Source: JBFWUW01 sp050247075 (lineage in GTDB: Bacteria; Planctomycetota; Planctomycetia; Pirellulales; JBFWUW01). From it: 64,000 nucleotides of DNA. A program made the translations under genes and the position numbers. Below the pieces are notes generated by a model. That model was not told the DNA's origin and searched no databases. It saw nothing but the letters and a program-made list of their open reading frames with translations. Of the stretch, positions 16,801 through 25,456 are shown piece by piece. The stretch lies in assembly GCA_050247075.1 (NCBI GenBank), contig JBFWUW010000007.1, positions 68,221 through 132,220 on the forward strand. Direction: 5' to 3'. Every line of letters begins with the position of its first letter. The first letter of the stretch is position 1.

Positions 16801-17192
16801 GGACGCCCCCCGACTTCATCAAAGACATGGAGCGGCTGAGCGAGAAGCAGGCCGCCGTCCGTGAAAAGGCCGAACAAGTCGCCAAGGACTTGGAAGCCGG
16901 CGGCATCAAAAGCAGCCGGCTCGACCGTAGCATTCAACTGATGAAGTCGGTGGAAGACGACTTGGCCGACAAACGCTACGACGACGCGGCCCGCCGCCGC
17001 AAGGTGGCCTTGTCGGCCCTCAAGGGGGCGCTTACCAACGGTGCTGACGGCACGGCCATCGACCTCAGCCGCGCCCGCGACCTGCCCAGCGAACTGCGCG
17101 AGGAACTGTTGCAATCGGCGGAGGAGGGATACCCGGCCGGTTATGAGTCGCTATTGCAGAGTTATTTTAGGGCGCTATCGGAGGAGAAGTAG
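13842..17192 (+). CDS. DUF4175-type large membrane protein
   Basis: A 1116-residue protein starting at the ATG at 13842 with AGGA about eight bases upstream. Three transmembrane segments lie in the first 160 residues (about 25-46, 54-75 and 150-170). A long periplasmic region of beta domains follows (about 180-560). The C-terminal half is dominated by charged coiled coil rich in Glu, Lys and Arg (about 570-900) and then a Gly/Lys-rich low-complexity stretch. This is the layout of DUF4175 proteins found next to Bat-like vWA genes in planctomycetes (known). It should follow the vWA/GATase gene directly; here the accessory island separates them by 1.2 kb. Function unknown, possibly envelope-associated scaffolding. 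Confidence 0.8.
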   Translation: MSYLRILAELDAVRRQWRFQKVLEGALLAGALVLGVLVLVVAADNLLRLGSLGRAVLSLTLWASAAFALFSWVISRWLEDRRDDFFAALVEQKHPELGNRLINALQLGRGNQQYGSRRLIDAIVGDAATATADMELADCLDWTVVRRAGLAAAVGAGIVLLYAVLPLWSLNERFGNGLARVLLPWADYKPFAATRVAIKSPQEEETRIPEGASITIEAAASGVAPRSAALFVRDDGGAWRNYTMQRAEATPGLFRFTMLEPANSFEYYVAAGDGRSEPFDASRISKARAGQLRRAEAGGIRERYVEVVARPRVESIKISYTPPAYTGEVPRQVDDSEGEIVGVAGTRVDVEVVTTKPLQSGPARPAAAMVTDSSEILPLVQGTDARTWRATFTIHAEGAKFDPSALRPLAAPARYQLRLLDTDGYDNRDPLWRSISLIKDQPPVVAMTAPGKDLQSQPADSVELAVAAKDDYGLADVRLLYRVNDEQKIRELAAFAIDKAGVRDSTQQHSWKLDSAGLKSGDVIYYWATAADRNDITGPGQGESRRYSIFIVEPDKVLAALDNALLAYEEELEEILRLQRENRAQTASNVAFGTLVTRESSVRQKTRQLADRMRQDATPLHTIVAALGELHVGLMADCIGILESGKATNDAAKASGFREQSLPVQDQIIEQLGALLARLQKNEQARERLRKLAKGDKQAHWAITAKLNAMTDDLDRLLAEEQELADKFERLPKKKVDELSDDQEKALDEFDEFQDRWEKWAKGTIDELAKLPTGFVDDFGMREDVNRIFQEIEKAASRPKAEKIEVALEDLGAGLATEMLEDLEVWMPDTPDAAKWVLEEPLAGLKVPEMPLPSELEDMVGELLQEAEEFDEEADDITSAWGDNLNQAGWDVADGPISSFSAKGKTGNDLPNKSEMSGRSGDGRRGKSSGQMVGDTARGLEGRKTEARVNNERYEPGQVKMEGQQDPHGATGGGKKAGAGRRGLQGGTPPDFIKDMERLSEKQAAVREKAEQVAKDLEAGGIKSSRLDRSIQLMKSVEDDLADKRYDDAARRRKVALSALKGALTNGADGTAIDLSRARDLPSELREELLQSAEEGYPAGYESLLQSYFRALSEEK

Positions 17193-17378
17193 GAGGAGGA
17201 AGGATGACGGCTGAAGGAGGCGCTTCTTGTGGTGGCTGGAGTGAATCCTCAAACGGTTGAATTTCGCACCAACCGGCCGACTGGCTGATCCAATCTCTCG
17301 CAAATCGACTACGTTTGGGTACAGCGACTTCGGACGAAGTTTCCTCGATAATGTCCCTTCGCATTTGAAGAATTCCAC

Positions 17379-19517
17379 ATGCTTTACACCGCTGCGATCG
17401 TTATATCGTTTTGCCTTGCCGCCGAACCCGTCCCGTGGCACTTATCCGGCTGGCGGCAGCGGGCGGTGGTGCAAGTCGCCGAGAAATCGGCGGATGCTGG
17501 TGTCGATGCCGCGGCGGTGAAGGTGTTGTGCCAAGGCCGTGCGCGGGCGGACGGCGCGGACTATCGCGTGGTCGATGCCGGCGGGCAGCAGGTGCCATTT
17601 CAGCTTTTGTTCCACGCGGCCGACAAGTACAGCCTGGTAGCGTTTCGTTCGGACGGTACCGCGGGGACATTTTACATATATTTTGGCAACGCCGACGCGG
17701 AGCTCGCGCCAGAACAAGCCATCGTCGATCCCACGCCCGGCGCGGGTCCGCCGACGGCGGGTTCCGCCGCCGACGGCTGGGTTCCCCATTGCGGACTGAC
17801 GTTTGCCACGGCCCAGCGGCCCGACGGCGAGAACCCCGCCAACGTCGAGGAGCTCCGGACGCTCATGGCCCAAACAACCAGGCAGCACGGCGCACGGCTG
17901 CAGCGGGCCATTTCCGACGGTTACAACCCTTTCGGTTCGTCAGACAATTACACCAGCGCCTACCGCGGGTGGATCAATCTGCCGGCCAGCGGCACGTACC
18001 AGTTTTGCACGGCGTCGAACGAGGCTTCGTTTTCGTTCTTGGACGGCAAGGATCTCGTGCATTGGCCCGGCCGGCACACCAGCGAGCGCGGCGAACGGGG
18101 CGAGAAGAACGTCACCATCGACCTCATGGCGGGCTTGCACTACGTCGAGTATTACCAGGAAGAAGTCTTCTTGCAGCAGATGTCTTTCCTGGGCTGGCGT
18201 CTGCCCGGCCAGCCGGAAGGCATTTTTTCACCCATCCCAGAGACAGCTTACCCCGCGCCGCACATCGCCAGCGTGGCGGCTTACGAGTCGCCGGCCGGCC
18301 CTAGCGCGGTCTTTGAGCCGGCCATCGTGGACAGCATTTGGCCCGCGGAACGCCACGAGGGGCAGTACACCCGCGTCCGTTTTCGGGCGGAAGTCCCCGA
18401 CAGCACGGCCTGCCATTGGAACTTTGGCGACGGCTTGTCGGGCGAAGGCACCGAGGCCGAGCACGTTTACCTGGCACTGGGCAACTACAACGTGGAACTC
18501 TCCACTAGTGGCGCGGACGGGCCTCCCGCCGCTGTCTGGCCGCTGGAAGTGTATGAAATTCAGCACGTAACGGCGGAAATCGCCGGCGGCAACCCGTCTG
18601 ATTACGCGGAACTGGCCCGCGCCTACGACCGTGAAAAACTCGACGCGGCCGGGCTGAAAGAGCTAGCTCATTTGCTTTCCGAGGGAGAAGACCCCGCGAC
18701 CGGCTTGGAGATTGGCAAGTTGTGGATCGAACGGCACGCCGCCGCCAATGCCGAGCTTACGCCCCGCGTCCGCCGCCTGATGGCCGACTGCGCCTTGCGT
18801 TTGGGCAGTGACGGGCTGGACGAAGCAATCGCCAATTTCCAGGCTTCCATCAACGAGCAGACCCCGCCAGCCGAAAAGTTGGACGTGCTGGGCCGGCTGA
18901 TTTATCTGTTGGGGATCGAACGTGGCCTGCCGGAGAAAGCCGGTGAGGTCTTGGGGCAAGTTGAAGAGACCGTGCGGGGAGTGAAACTGGACGAAGAGGG
19001 CCGTGCGGCATACCGCCGGGCGATTATCGCCGCGGGCGACTCGCTGTTGTGGCAAGGCCAACGGGAAGGTGCCCGCGACCTCTACAAACGGGCGGAACTG
19101 GCCTCCGGCAAGAAGATTCCGCCGCAAGTGCGGGCGGCCAGGATTGGGGCGTACCCCAACGCCATTCGCGATTTTCTGGCGGCCGACGACACCGGCGCGG
19201 CGCTGGCCACGGTACGCGAGTGGGAAGAGGCTTTCCCCACGGAAAAGCTGGCCGGGCAGACCTTTTATTGGCACGGTAAGCTGCTGTTTTTGTCGGGCCA
19301 GAATCGCCACGCGGCCCAGCACCTGGCCCGCGCCGCCAGCCTGGGAACGGGCGCGGCGTTTGAGTCGGAAGCCCGCTGGCTGTTGGCCTGTTCGCTGGAC
19401 AATCTGGGCAAGCCCGACGAAGCCAACAAAGAGCTGGCCCGGCTGATTGGCAGCGGGGCCAACGACCAGTTCAGCCAGAAAGCCCGCGAGCGGTTGAAGG
19501 CCAGGCCAGGCCGGTAG
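17379..19517 (+). CDS. Secreted PA14-like / PKD / TPR protein
   Basis: A 712-residue exported protein. A short signal peptide (residues 1-15) is followed by a beta domain to about 130. A PA14/GLEYA-like region comes next (about 150-280), with SDNYTSAYRGWINLPASGTY, LDGKDLVHW and AGLHYVEYY. Then a PKD domain (about 335-390) has WNFGDGLSGEG and AEHVYLALGNYNVEL, and a C-terminal helical region of TPR-like repeats (about 410-700) ends with EARWLLACSLDNLGKPDEANKEL-type units. PA14 and PKD domains bind carbohydrate or mediate surface contacts (known). It is downstream of the DUF4175 gene with a 186-bp gap, and could share its transcript. Confidence 0.8.
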   Translation: MLYTAAIVISFCLAAEPVPWHLSGWRQRAVVQVAEKSADAGVDAAAVKVLCQGRARADGADYRVVDAGGQQVPFQLLFHAADKYSLVAFRSDGTAGTFYIYFGNADAELAPEQAIVDPTPGAGPPTAGSAADGWVPHCGLTFATAQRPDGENPANVEELRTLMAQTTRQHGARLQRAISDGYNPFGSSDNYTSAYRGWINLPASGTYQFCTASNEASFSFLDGKDLVHWPGRHTSERGERGEKNVTIDLMAGLHYVEYYQEEVFLQQMSFLGWRLPGQPEGIFSPIPETAYPAPHIASVAAYESPAGPSAVFEPAIVDSIWPAERHEGQYTRVRFRAEVPDSTACHWNFGDGLSGEGTEAEHVYLALGNYNVELSTSGADGPPAAVWPLEVYEIQHVTAEIAGGNPSDYAELARAYDREKLDAAGLKELAHLLSEGEDPATGLEIGKLWIERHAAANAELTPRVRRLMADCALRLGSDGLDEAIANFQASINEQTPPAEKLDVLGRLIYLLGIERGLPEKAGEVLGQVEETVRGVKLDEEGRAAYRRAIIAAGDSLLWQGQREGARDLYKRAELASGKKIPPQVRAARIGAYPNAIRDFLAADDTGAALATVREWEEAFPTEKLAGQTFYWHGKLLFLSGQNRHAAQHLARAASLGTGAAFESEARWLLACSLDNLGKPDEANKELARLIGSGANDQFSQKARERLKARPGR

Positions 19518-19581
19518 ATAATCGCGTGCCCGGCCTTTCACCCTTGCATGGCCGGCCCATCATTCCCTCGTTGAGAACAAC

Positions 19582-19752
19582 ATGGACAAGAAGGCCAAGA
19601 AAAGGATCGACGTTATCAATCAAAAGCTGGGCCAACTGCGGCAGCAACTGGCGGGAGCCAAAAAACAGCCCGACGAGCCAGAGGACATCCCCCGTCTGGA
19701 AAAAGAAATCGCCGCGCTCGACGCCGAGTTGAAACAACTCAAGGCCACGTAG
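19582..19752 (+). CDS. Short coiled-coil protein, 56 residues
   Basis: A compact Lys- and Gln-rich helical protein that begins MDKKAKKRIDVINQKL, has a short DEPEDIP break in the middle, and ends EIAALDAELKQLKAT. It is predicted to form a helical hairpin or coiled coil. I recall very similar short proteins across planctomycete genomes, but no function is known. It starts at ATG 19582 and stops at TAG 19750-19752. It sits 64 bases after the PA14/PKD gene. Regular heptad-like spacing and the family resemblance support it as a real gene despite its size. Confidence 0.7.
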   Translation: MDKKAKKRIDVINQKLGQLRQQLAGAKKQPDEPEDIPRLEKEIAALDAELKQLKAT

Positions 19753-19862
19753 CCACAAGGCTCCTGCCCTATTTACTTGAGTCGGGGGTGGCTGCCCGTT
19801 GCCCTTCGCGCAAGAATGGAACATCGATGCCGTTTCCAGTCGCCGCGGCGGCGGACGCGCGG

Positions 19863-20321
19863 CTACTGCTTAAGGTCGATATTCAACGGCTCGTTGCCCG
19901 ACTCTTTGACCGTGATGGTCAGGTCGGATGTCTTGGGATCGGTATAACGCGGAGGAATGGCCGGCCCAGTCACCGGCGCAGCGGTACCATCGGGACCGAT
20001 CGCGGTGCGATTCATGACGGTGACGATGTATTCGCCCGCCGTGACGCCTCCCAGGCCGCCGGTGTTCACGGTAAAGTTGCCGTCGACACCAACCTCGCCA
20101 TAACAGATCGTGCCGCCGCCCGTCTTCGGTTGCAACACCACCGTTGCGCCGGGCAAGACTTGTCCGTTGATCTTGAGCGATCCCTTCAGCTCTGGCAAGG
20201 TGCTGCCCGAGCAGCCAGACAAGGCAGCCAGCAAACATCCGGCAAGCATCCAGCCCGACCACCGCACGCGACGTGACATAAGACCGCTCGCTCCGCCGCT
20301 CCGACCCGCCAATTTCGACAT
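19863..20321 (-). CDS. Small lipoprotein with transthyretin-like/CarboxypepD-regulatory fold
   Basis: A 152-residue lipoprotein. The lipobox LLAALSGC places the modified Cys about 36 residues from the ATG at 20321, which has an ideal AAGGAAG six bases upstream. The internal ATG at 20279 would give a more usual signal length and remains possible. The mature part, with SLKINGQVLPGATVVLQP and a later GVTAGEYIVTV, has the pattern of a carboxypeptidase-regulatory-like beta sandwich. Such lipoproteins regularly follow DUF1559 genes in planctomycetes (known), as here: the DUF1559 gene is 65 bases upstream on the same strand with a very similar AAGGAAG leader, so the two form an operon. Confidence 0.82.
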   Translation of the reverse strand: MSKLAGRSGGASGLMSRRVRWSGWMLAGCLLAALSGCSGSTLPELKGSLKINGQVLPGATVVLQPKTGGGTICYGEVGVDGNFTVNTGGLGGVTAGEYIVTVMNRTAIGPDGTAAPVTGPAIPPRYTDPKTSDLTITVKESGNEPLNIDLKQ

Positions 20322-20386
20322 CGACACTTCCTTAGGTAAACCAGTCCGCCAAATCTTGCCGCTTTGCCGCCCGCCTGTTGCCGCGA

Positions 20387-21334
20387 TCAGAAATCGCTCT
20401 CTTGAGGAATGATTTGCTCGGTCTTGCGGTTGTCGCGAGTGCTCAGTGCTCGATAGACCAAGTGGCTAATGGTATCCTTGATGAACTTGACTTGTCCATC
20501 GGCGAAGCAGAAGTTTGCCCCACCCATATGGTTGCTGCGGAACGACATGGAGTTGGCCTGATCGTACGGGGCTAACGTCTGGGGCTTGTAGTTGAGGGGA
20601 ATGCTGCAGGTGGCCCAGTCACCGTTGGCGTAGCACCAGACGGAGTTCTGGTTGTACTTCATCACGTCTTCGCCGATCATAAAGGTGTTACTGGTGCCGT
20701 CGCCAAAGCGTTCCCAACGGCTCGCGAACTGGTAGCTATTTCGCCAGAACAGGCCGTTGCAAGGATTGGTGGCGTGGGTGTCGGGCTCCGTACCGGGGAA
20801 AATGCTGGGAACGCCGCCGATGGTGATTCGCGTGTCCCCAATACAGCCCTTGTAGTTGCCCATGGCCACCAGAATGCCGGGGAAGTCAGGATGGCTGGTG
20901 GTGGTCGCGTCTGTATCGCCGTCGTCGGGACATGCCAGGCCCGGTATACGGAAGGCCAAGGCATCGCGATTTTTAACAGCAGGGTCACGCAGTCCGCCGC
21001 CAGAGAAAAAGTCTCCTTTCGACTCCAACGCATTCTGTATGTTGCGGCTTTCCATGTAACCCAGCGCGCCGACAATCCAACCGCGGCCATTGCGTTGTGG
21101 ATAGGGGTTGGCTCCCTCGGACCAAGGTGAAATACTGATCGGAATAACCTTTTGCGACGCCAAGTATTGTTGCACGGCGGTCCCTAGCTGCCGAATATTG
21201 TTGGCGCATCGGGCCACTCGCGATCTGGCCCGCGCCCCTTGAACGGCCGGTAGCAGCATACCGATCAGAATGCCGATGATGGTGATGACGACCAGTAATT
21301 CAACGATGGTGAAACCGGTGCGGCGTATACGCAT
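20387..21334 (-). CDS. DUF1559 pseudopilin-like protein
   Basis: A 315-residue protein with a class III prepilin N-terminus: RRTGFTIVELLVVITIIGIL, where cleavage is expected between Gly and Phe and Glu follows as position +5. The rest is the SBP_bac_10/DUF1559 domain, an extracytoplasmic beta-rich domain expanded in planctomycetes. It ends with the family H-X9-DG motif, seen as SNHMGGANFCFADGQV. The start ATG at 21334 has AAGGAAG seven bases upstream. It is followed by the small lipoprotein gene, the usual pairing. The likely location is the cell surface or periplasm, attached by the N-terminal helix. The precise role is unknown. Confidence 0.95.
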   Translation of the reverse strand: MRIRRTGFTIVELLVVITIIGILIGMLLPAVQGARARSRVARCANNIRQLGTAVQQYLASQKVIPISISPWSEGANPYPQRNGRGWIVGALGYMESRNIQNALESKGDFFSGGGLRDPAVKNRDALAFRIPGLACPDDGDTDATTTSHPDFPGILVAMGNYKGCIGDTRITIGGVPSIFPGTEPDTHATNPCNGLFWRNSYQFASRWERFGDGTSNTFMIGEDVMKYNQNSVWCYANGDWATCSIPLNYKPQTLAPYDQANSMSFRSNHMGGANFCFADGQVKFIKDTISHLVYRALSTRDNRKTEQIIPQESDF

Positions 21335-21643
21335 GATGTAGCTTCCTTAGGGGAGACGGATTGCAGCCGTCTCCATGTGGCGCGTCCCGCGGCGCATGGC
21401 CCTGTGCCGCCAAGATTTGAGTTATCAGAAACGCGCTAGAACCGTATAAGTTTTTGATACCCATGCCGGGGGCGGTTGTCAAACCAATTGTGCCGATTTG
21501 GCGATTCAAGGGAACAATGGCCGGCCGCCACCTGCCCTGGCCGCGCTTGACTTCAACGGGCCGTGATTTACGCTGCCAAGAGTTTCAGCGGTCTCCCCGC
21601 CATACCAACCCTAACATGTTGCCTACTAGAGAAAGGCTATCCC

Positions 21644-22456
21644 ATGCCCGCCTGGCCTCGTTTGTTGTTTGCCGGCTTGTTGACCTTTGCCTGCGGGGCA
21701 TGGCTAATTCAAATGCCGCAGGCTGCTGAGGAACCGGGCGACGAGGGCTTTGTTTCCATATTTGACGGCCAGACTTTGGCCGGCTGGCACAAGAATCCGG
21801 AGAAAATTGGCCACGGTACCGGCGGAGAATGGACCGTCGAGGAGGGTGCCATCACCGGGCAGCAAGATCCCCCTGGCAGCGGCAACGGCGGTATTTTGCT
21901 GACCGACGAAAAATTCGGCGACTTCGAGCTGCTGATCGACCTCAAGCCCGACTGGGGCGTATGTAGCGGCCTGTTTGTCCGCGGCAACGACCGTGGCCAG
22001 TGCTTTCAGATGATGGTCGATTATCACGAGGCGGGCAACGTCGGCCATATTTATGGCGAGGGGACGGGCGGCTTCAATAATCGGCCCTTTGAAATCTTTG
22101 GCATCTACAACGACCAGAAAGAACTGGCATCGCTGACCGCCAAATCCAACGAGGCCAAACTGCCCGAGGCCTACAGCATCGCCCCAGGCGCCTGGGTTAA
22201 AGCCTGGAAAGTCAACGACTGGAACACGGCCCGCGTGCGCGTAGTGGGCAACCCGGCGGTCGTCACCACTTGGATCAACGGCCAAAAAGTCAGCGAATTT
22301 GACGGCAACAGCTACAATGGTCCCAGCTATGACAAAAGCCAGGTCGCGGAAACGTTAGGAGACGAGGGGAGCATTGCCGTGCAGGTCCACGGCGGCAAGA
22401 GTTGGCCGGAGGGGGCCAAGTGCCGCTGGAAGAACATTCGCGTCAAGAAGCTGTAA
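21644..22456 (+). CDS. Secreted DUF1080 (3-keto-disaccharide hydrolase-type) protein
   Basis: A 270-residue exported protein from the ATG at 21644, with a signal peptide of about 25 residues ending in QAAEE. It holds a single concanavalin-like DUF1080 domain: GFVSIFDGQTLAGWHKN, EWTVEEGAITGQQDPPG, GGILLTDEKFGDFELLIDLK, and VTTWINGQKVSEFDG near the C-terminus. Members of this family hydrolyse 3-keto sugars or bind glycans (known). The domain is highly expanded in planctomycetes. It is followed nine bases later by the MBL-fold gene, and those two with the oxidoreductase downstream may form one operon. An oxidoreductase that makes 3-keto sugars would be a fitting partner, but that is inference. 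Confidence 0.9.
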   Translation: MPAWPRLLFAGLLTFACGAWLIQMPQAAEEPGDEGFVSIFDGQTLAGWHKNPEKIGHGTGGEWTVEEGAITGQQDPPGSGNGGILLTDEKFGDFELLIDLKPDWGVCSGLFVRGNDRGQCFQMMVDYHEAGNVGHIYGEGTGGFNNRPFEIFGIYNDQKELASLTAKSNEAKLPEAYSIAPGAWVKAWKVNDWNTARVRVVGNPAVVTTWINGQKVSEFDGNSYNGPSYDKSQVAETLGDEGSIAVQVHGGKSWPEGAKCRWKNIRVKKL

Positions 22457-22465
22457 GTACCGGCC

Positions 22466-23203
22466 ATGCAACTTATTTTTTTGGGAACCGCCGGTTATCA
22501 CCCCAACGAGCAACGGCATACCTCGTGTTTGCTGCTGCCGGAAGTAGGCGTGTTGCTCGATGCCGGCACGGGTCTGTTTCGCTTGCGCGGCCGGTTGCAG
22601 ACGGAACGGCTCGATATTTTTTTGACGCATGCGCACTTGGACCATATTGTCGGCCTGACCTTTTTGTTGGGTTTGCAACATCACTCGCCATTGACGGTCA
22701 CGGTTCATGGCGATGGTGATAAACTGTCCGCCATCCAGCGGCACTTGTTTTCAGAAGCGACTTTTCCGGTGCCATTGGCGGGCGAGTTTTTACCGCTGTC
22801 CACACCCGTTCCGCTGGCTGGTGGAGGACGTCTGTCGTACTTTCCGCTGACGCATCCGGGCGGCTCGCTGGGATTTCGGCTCGACTGGCCGGGCCATTCC
22901 CTGGCTTATGTCACGGACACGACCGCTTCGCCCAATGCCGAATACGTGCGGCATCTGCGCAGCGTGGACCTGTTGGTTCACGAATGCAATTTTGGCGACG
23001 AACATGTGGAGTTCGCCCGCCTGACGGGGCATAGCCATACCACGGCGGTGGCCGAGATCGCGCGGGAAGCCCAGGTCGGGCGGCTGGTGTTGACCCATTT
23101 CGACCCGTCCGATGAGCGGCCCGACCCGATTGGTCTGGCTACGGCCCGGCGGATTTTTCCGGCGACCGAACTGGCGCACGACCTGATGCAGGTTAATTTT
23201 TGA
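22466..23203 (+). CDS. MBL-fold metal-dependent hydrolase (RNase Z-like)
   Basis: A 245-residue cytoplasmic metallo-beta-lactamase-fold protein. THAHLDHIVGL (near residue 53) is the HxHxDH metal motif. VTDTTAS supplies the later Asp, HECNF and SHTTAVAEIA the third-strand residues, and LTHFDPSDE the C-terminal His. The opening LIFLGTAGYHPNEQRHTSC is close to the RNase Z/ElaC-like branch, but the exosite arm of a true tRNase Z is not evident. Likely a phosphodiesterase or ribonuclease-like hydrolase of unknown substrate. It is in line with the DUF1080 gene and the downstream oxidoreductase (next start within nine bases). Confidence 0.88.
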   Translation: MQLIFLGTAGYHPNEQRHTSCLLLPEVGVLLDAGTGLFRLRGRLQTERLDIFLTHAHLDHIVGLTFLLGLQHHSPLTVTVHGDGDKLSAIQRHLFSEATFPVPLAGEFLPLSTPVPLAGGGRLSYFPLTHPGGSLGFRLDWPGHSLAYVTDTTASPNAEYVRHLRSVDLLVHECNFGDEHVEFARLTGHSHTTAVAEIAREAQVGRLVLTHFDPSDERPDPIGLATARRIFPATELAHDLMQVNF

Positions 23204-23211
23204 ATGTCTCC

Positions 23212-24276
23212 ATGAAAAGACGCCAACAGCCTCGCTATAAGGCGGCCATTATTGGCTTGGGCTTTATCGGCGCGGGAGACCAGGTGTCGGGCGACCGGCT
23301 GGGGCAACAGGTGCGCGATTTGGATGGCACGCATGCCGCATCGCTAGGGAACCATTCGAGCATTGAACTGGTGGCCGGCAGCAGCCGAGATGTCGGCCGC
23401 CGCGAGCGGTTTGCCGCCCGCACCGGTTGCCGCACCTACGCCGATTGGCGCAAGATGCTGAAGATTGAGCAGCCCGACATTGTCAGCGTGGCCACATATG
23501 CCCCACAACATGCCAAAATGGTGGTCGCCTGCGCGGCCGCCGGGGTGAAAGCCATCTTTTGCGAAAAGCCGCTCGCCACCCGGCTGGCCGATGGCGAGGT
23601 GATGCTGGCTGCCTGCCAGGCGACCGGCACGCTGTTGGCCGTCAACCACAACCGGCGTTTCCACCTCTTGTATTCCAAGTTGCAAGCGTTTATCGCGGAA
23701 GGCCGGCTTGGGGAATTGACCTCCGGCCGGGTGGAATGGGGGACCGGCCGCCTGGGAAACGTCGGCACCCACTTTTTCGACGCCATCCGGTTTGTCACCG
23801 GCCGGCCGATTGCCGCGGTCTCTGGCACGCTGGATCCCACGGGCCGGCCCGACTGCCGCGGTAAAGCCTTTCGCGATCCCGGCGGTTGGGGCTGGCTGGC
23901 CCTGGAGGAAACCGCTGAATTTCCCCCTTTGATGGTCGCCGTGGACGCGGGCGATAACTCCACGTCGTCGGCCCAGCTCGTTCTGCACGGCACGCATGGC
24001 AGCGTCGTCATGGCCGATACAACCGCAACCTGGTACCAGGTCAACGGCCGAAAGCAGACTTGGCAGGTCGGTACCGGTCCCAGTTCGATGGACCAGGCCG
24101 TGGGGGCCATCGTTGCGCATCTCGACCAGCGTCAGCCGTTTCCCCATTCCGCGAAAGATGCCTTGCACGTCCTGGAAGCCATCATCGCATTCCATGCCTC
24201 TCACCGCCGCCACAGCGAATGGGTGCGGTTGCCATTGCAGGGCCGCGACCGCAAGATTGTCGTCCGCAGCGGGTGA
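23212..24276 (+). CDS. Gfo/Idh/MocA family oxidoreductase
   Basis: A 354-residue NAD(P)-dependent dehydrogenase, cytoplasmic with no signal peptide. The Rossmann fold begins AAIIGLGFIGAGD (near residue 10), and CEKPLATRLADGE (near 117) carries the EKP catalytic Lys of the family. VNHNRRFHLLY and the C-terminal beta domain (about 130-330) follow. The ATG at 23212 is chosen; an in-frame TTG at 23200 would overlap the upstream stop. The family acts on sugars or sugar derivatives (known). Immediately downstream of the MBL-fold gene, so coupled transcription is likely. The substrate cannot be told. Confidence 0.9.
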   Translation: MKRRQQPRYKAAIIGLGFIGAGDQVSGDRLGQQVRDLDGTHAASLGNHSSIELVAGSSRDVGRRERFAARTGCRTYADWRKMLKIEQPDIVSVATYAPQHAKMVVACAAAGVKAIFCEKPLATRLADGEVMLAACQATGTLLAVNHNRRFHLLYSKLQAFIAEGRLGELTSGRVEWGTGRLGNVGTHFFDAIRFVTGRPIAAVSGTLDPTGRPDCRGKAFRDPGGWGWLALEETAEFPPLMVAVDAGDNSTSSAQLVLHGTHGSVVMADTTATWYQVNGRKQTWQVGTGPSSMDQAVGAIVAHLDQRQPFPHSAKDALHVLEAIIAFHASHRRHSEWVRLPLQGRDRKIVVRSG

Positions 24277-24485
24277 CGATTATGGCAGAAGGATGAAGAA
24301 ATGGCTGCGGCCCCTTTGTGGGAATGTCCGTCGCGGATTGTAACGATTTTTCCGACAATTTTAGTCTAAAACTAGTTTGCCGGTCTGGAAAAGCAAACCT
24401 AGGTTTTGGCAGTTTCAGCTTTAATCGCGTTTGCCGCGGGGCCGGGGCGGCAAATGGAATCTGTCGCATTCAGGAGTTGCTTACG

Positions 24486-24671
24486 ATGAACCGTTTCGTT
24501 CAATCGGTGCGGTCTTTCCTCAAGTCGGAAGACGGTCCCACCGCGGTCGAGTACGCCGTGATGCTAGCCTTGATCGTCATTGTGTGCCTGGCAAGCATCC
24601 GCGCCATCGGTACCAACGCCAGCACGACGTTCAACAACGTCTCTGGTTCGATCAAGGGGACCAGCAGCTAA
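24486..24671 (+). CDS. Flp-type pilin subunit
   Basis: A 61-residue Flp/Fap pilin. The short basic leader FLKSEDGPTAVEYAVMLALI contains the G/x-TAVEY cleavage site (the Glu at +5 relative to mature start is present), followed by a hydrophobic helix to about residue 43 and a short polar tail. GGAG lies 11 bases upstream of the ATG at 24486. Flp pilins are assembled by Tad secretion systems (known), but no tad gene (ATPase, TadE, prepilin peptidase) is visible in the window. It is a single gene between the oxidoreductase and dcd. The upstream 24277-24485 gap contains no other gene. Confidence 0.85.
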   Translation: MNRFVQSVRSFLKSEDGPTAVEYAVMLALIVIVCLASIRAIGTNASTTFNNVSGSIKGTSS

Positions 24672-24770
24672 CCCGCCGTAATCCTGGACGGTTTTCTCCG
24701 CTATCGTCCACATGAGCGTTTGCCGCCAGCCGTCCCTCGTGGCGCTGCGCGGCTGCGTTCATGTAGCGCC

Positions 24771-25349
24771 TCATGCCCCTGGCCGTTCCAAGCCAAAGTC
24801 GAGCTTGCGCTGGGGGTCTTTGATGGAGTTGGGGTTGAGCTCCTTGAACAGCAGGCTGGGCTGGATATCGGCGTTGTGCTGATATTTGTTGCTGGCGTAT
24901 TCACTCACCGGGCCCGCGATCTCGTGGTAAAAGATCTGGCAGATGGCCACGTCGGGATAAATCCGCACGGGATGGACGGCGAACATCTCCAGCGTCCAGT
25001 AGCCGCAAAAGCCGACATCGCCAAAGCCGGCTGTAACATGCACAAACAGGCCTAGCCGGCCGATGGACGAACGGCCCTCGATCATGGGTACCAGGTTGTG
25101 CGTCTCGGTTCGCTCGACCGTGCGGCCCAGATACAACTGGTTGGGATTCAGCACCAACCCGTCGGGCGGAATGACCTGCCGCCGCACGCGATTGGCCTTG
25201 CGCATGTCGAGCACGACCTCTTCATAGATCATCAGCTCGTTGTGCAGCGACAGGTTGTAGCTGTTAGGGTTGAGGTGTTCCTCGCGAAACGGCTCAATGC
25301 AAATATCGGTCCCCAGGCGCTCGCGAATCTGATGTCCAGACAGGATCAT
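24771..25349 (-). CDS. dcd: dCTP deaminase
   Basis: A 192-residue trimeric dUTPase-fold enzyme that converts dCTP to dUTP. MILSGHQIRERL opens the protein. LNPNSYNLSL, LGRTVERTETHNLVPMIEGRS, SIGRLGLFVHVTAGFGDVGF, and YWTLEMFAVHPVRIYPDVAICQ cover the active site, with the catalytic Glu in the YWTLE strand. The conserved C-terminus contains SEYASNKYQHNADIQPS. The start ATG at 25349 gives the normal length; an upstream extension to 25445 is open but not family-like. It is divergent from mnmE across a short, shared upstream region. Confidence 0.93.
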   Translation of the reverse strand: MILSGHQIRERLGTDICIEPFREEHLNPNSYNLSLHNELMIYEEVVLDMRKANRVRRQVIPPDGLVLNPNQLYLGRTVERTETHNLVPMIEGRSSIGRLGLFVHVTAGFGDVGFCGYWTLEMFAVHPVRIYPDVAICQIFYHEIAGPVSEYASNKYQHNADIQPSLLFKELNPNSIKDPQRKLDFGLERPGA

Positions 25350-25456
25350 GGCGGTTCTCGGACCAGGGGATTTTGGGAAACGGTGCCTCGGCCATCGAAG
25401 GGGAACATGATTTTTGGCATAATCCCCGCATCGCCGCAAGCACAAGGAAGCTCCCC

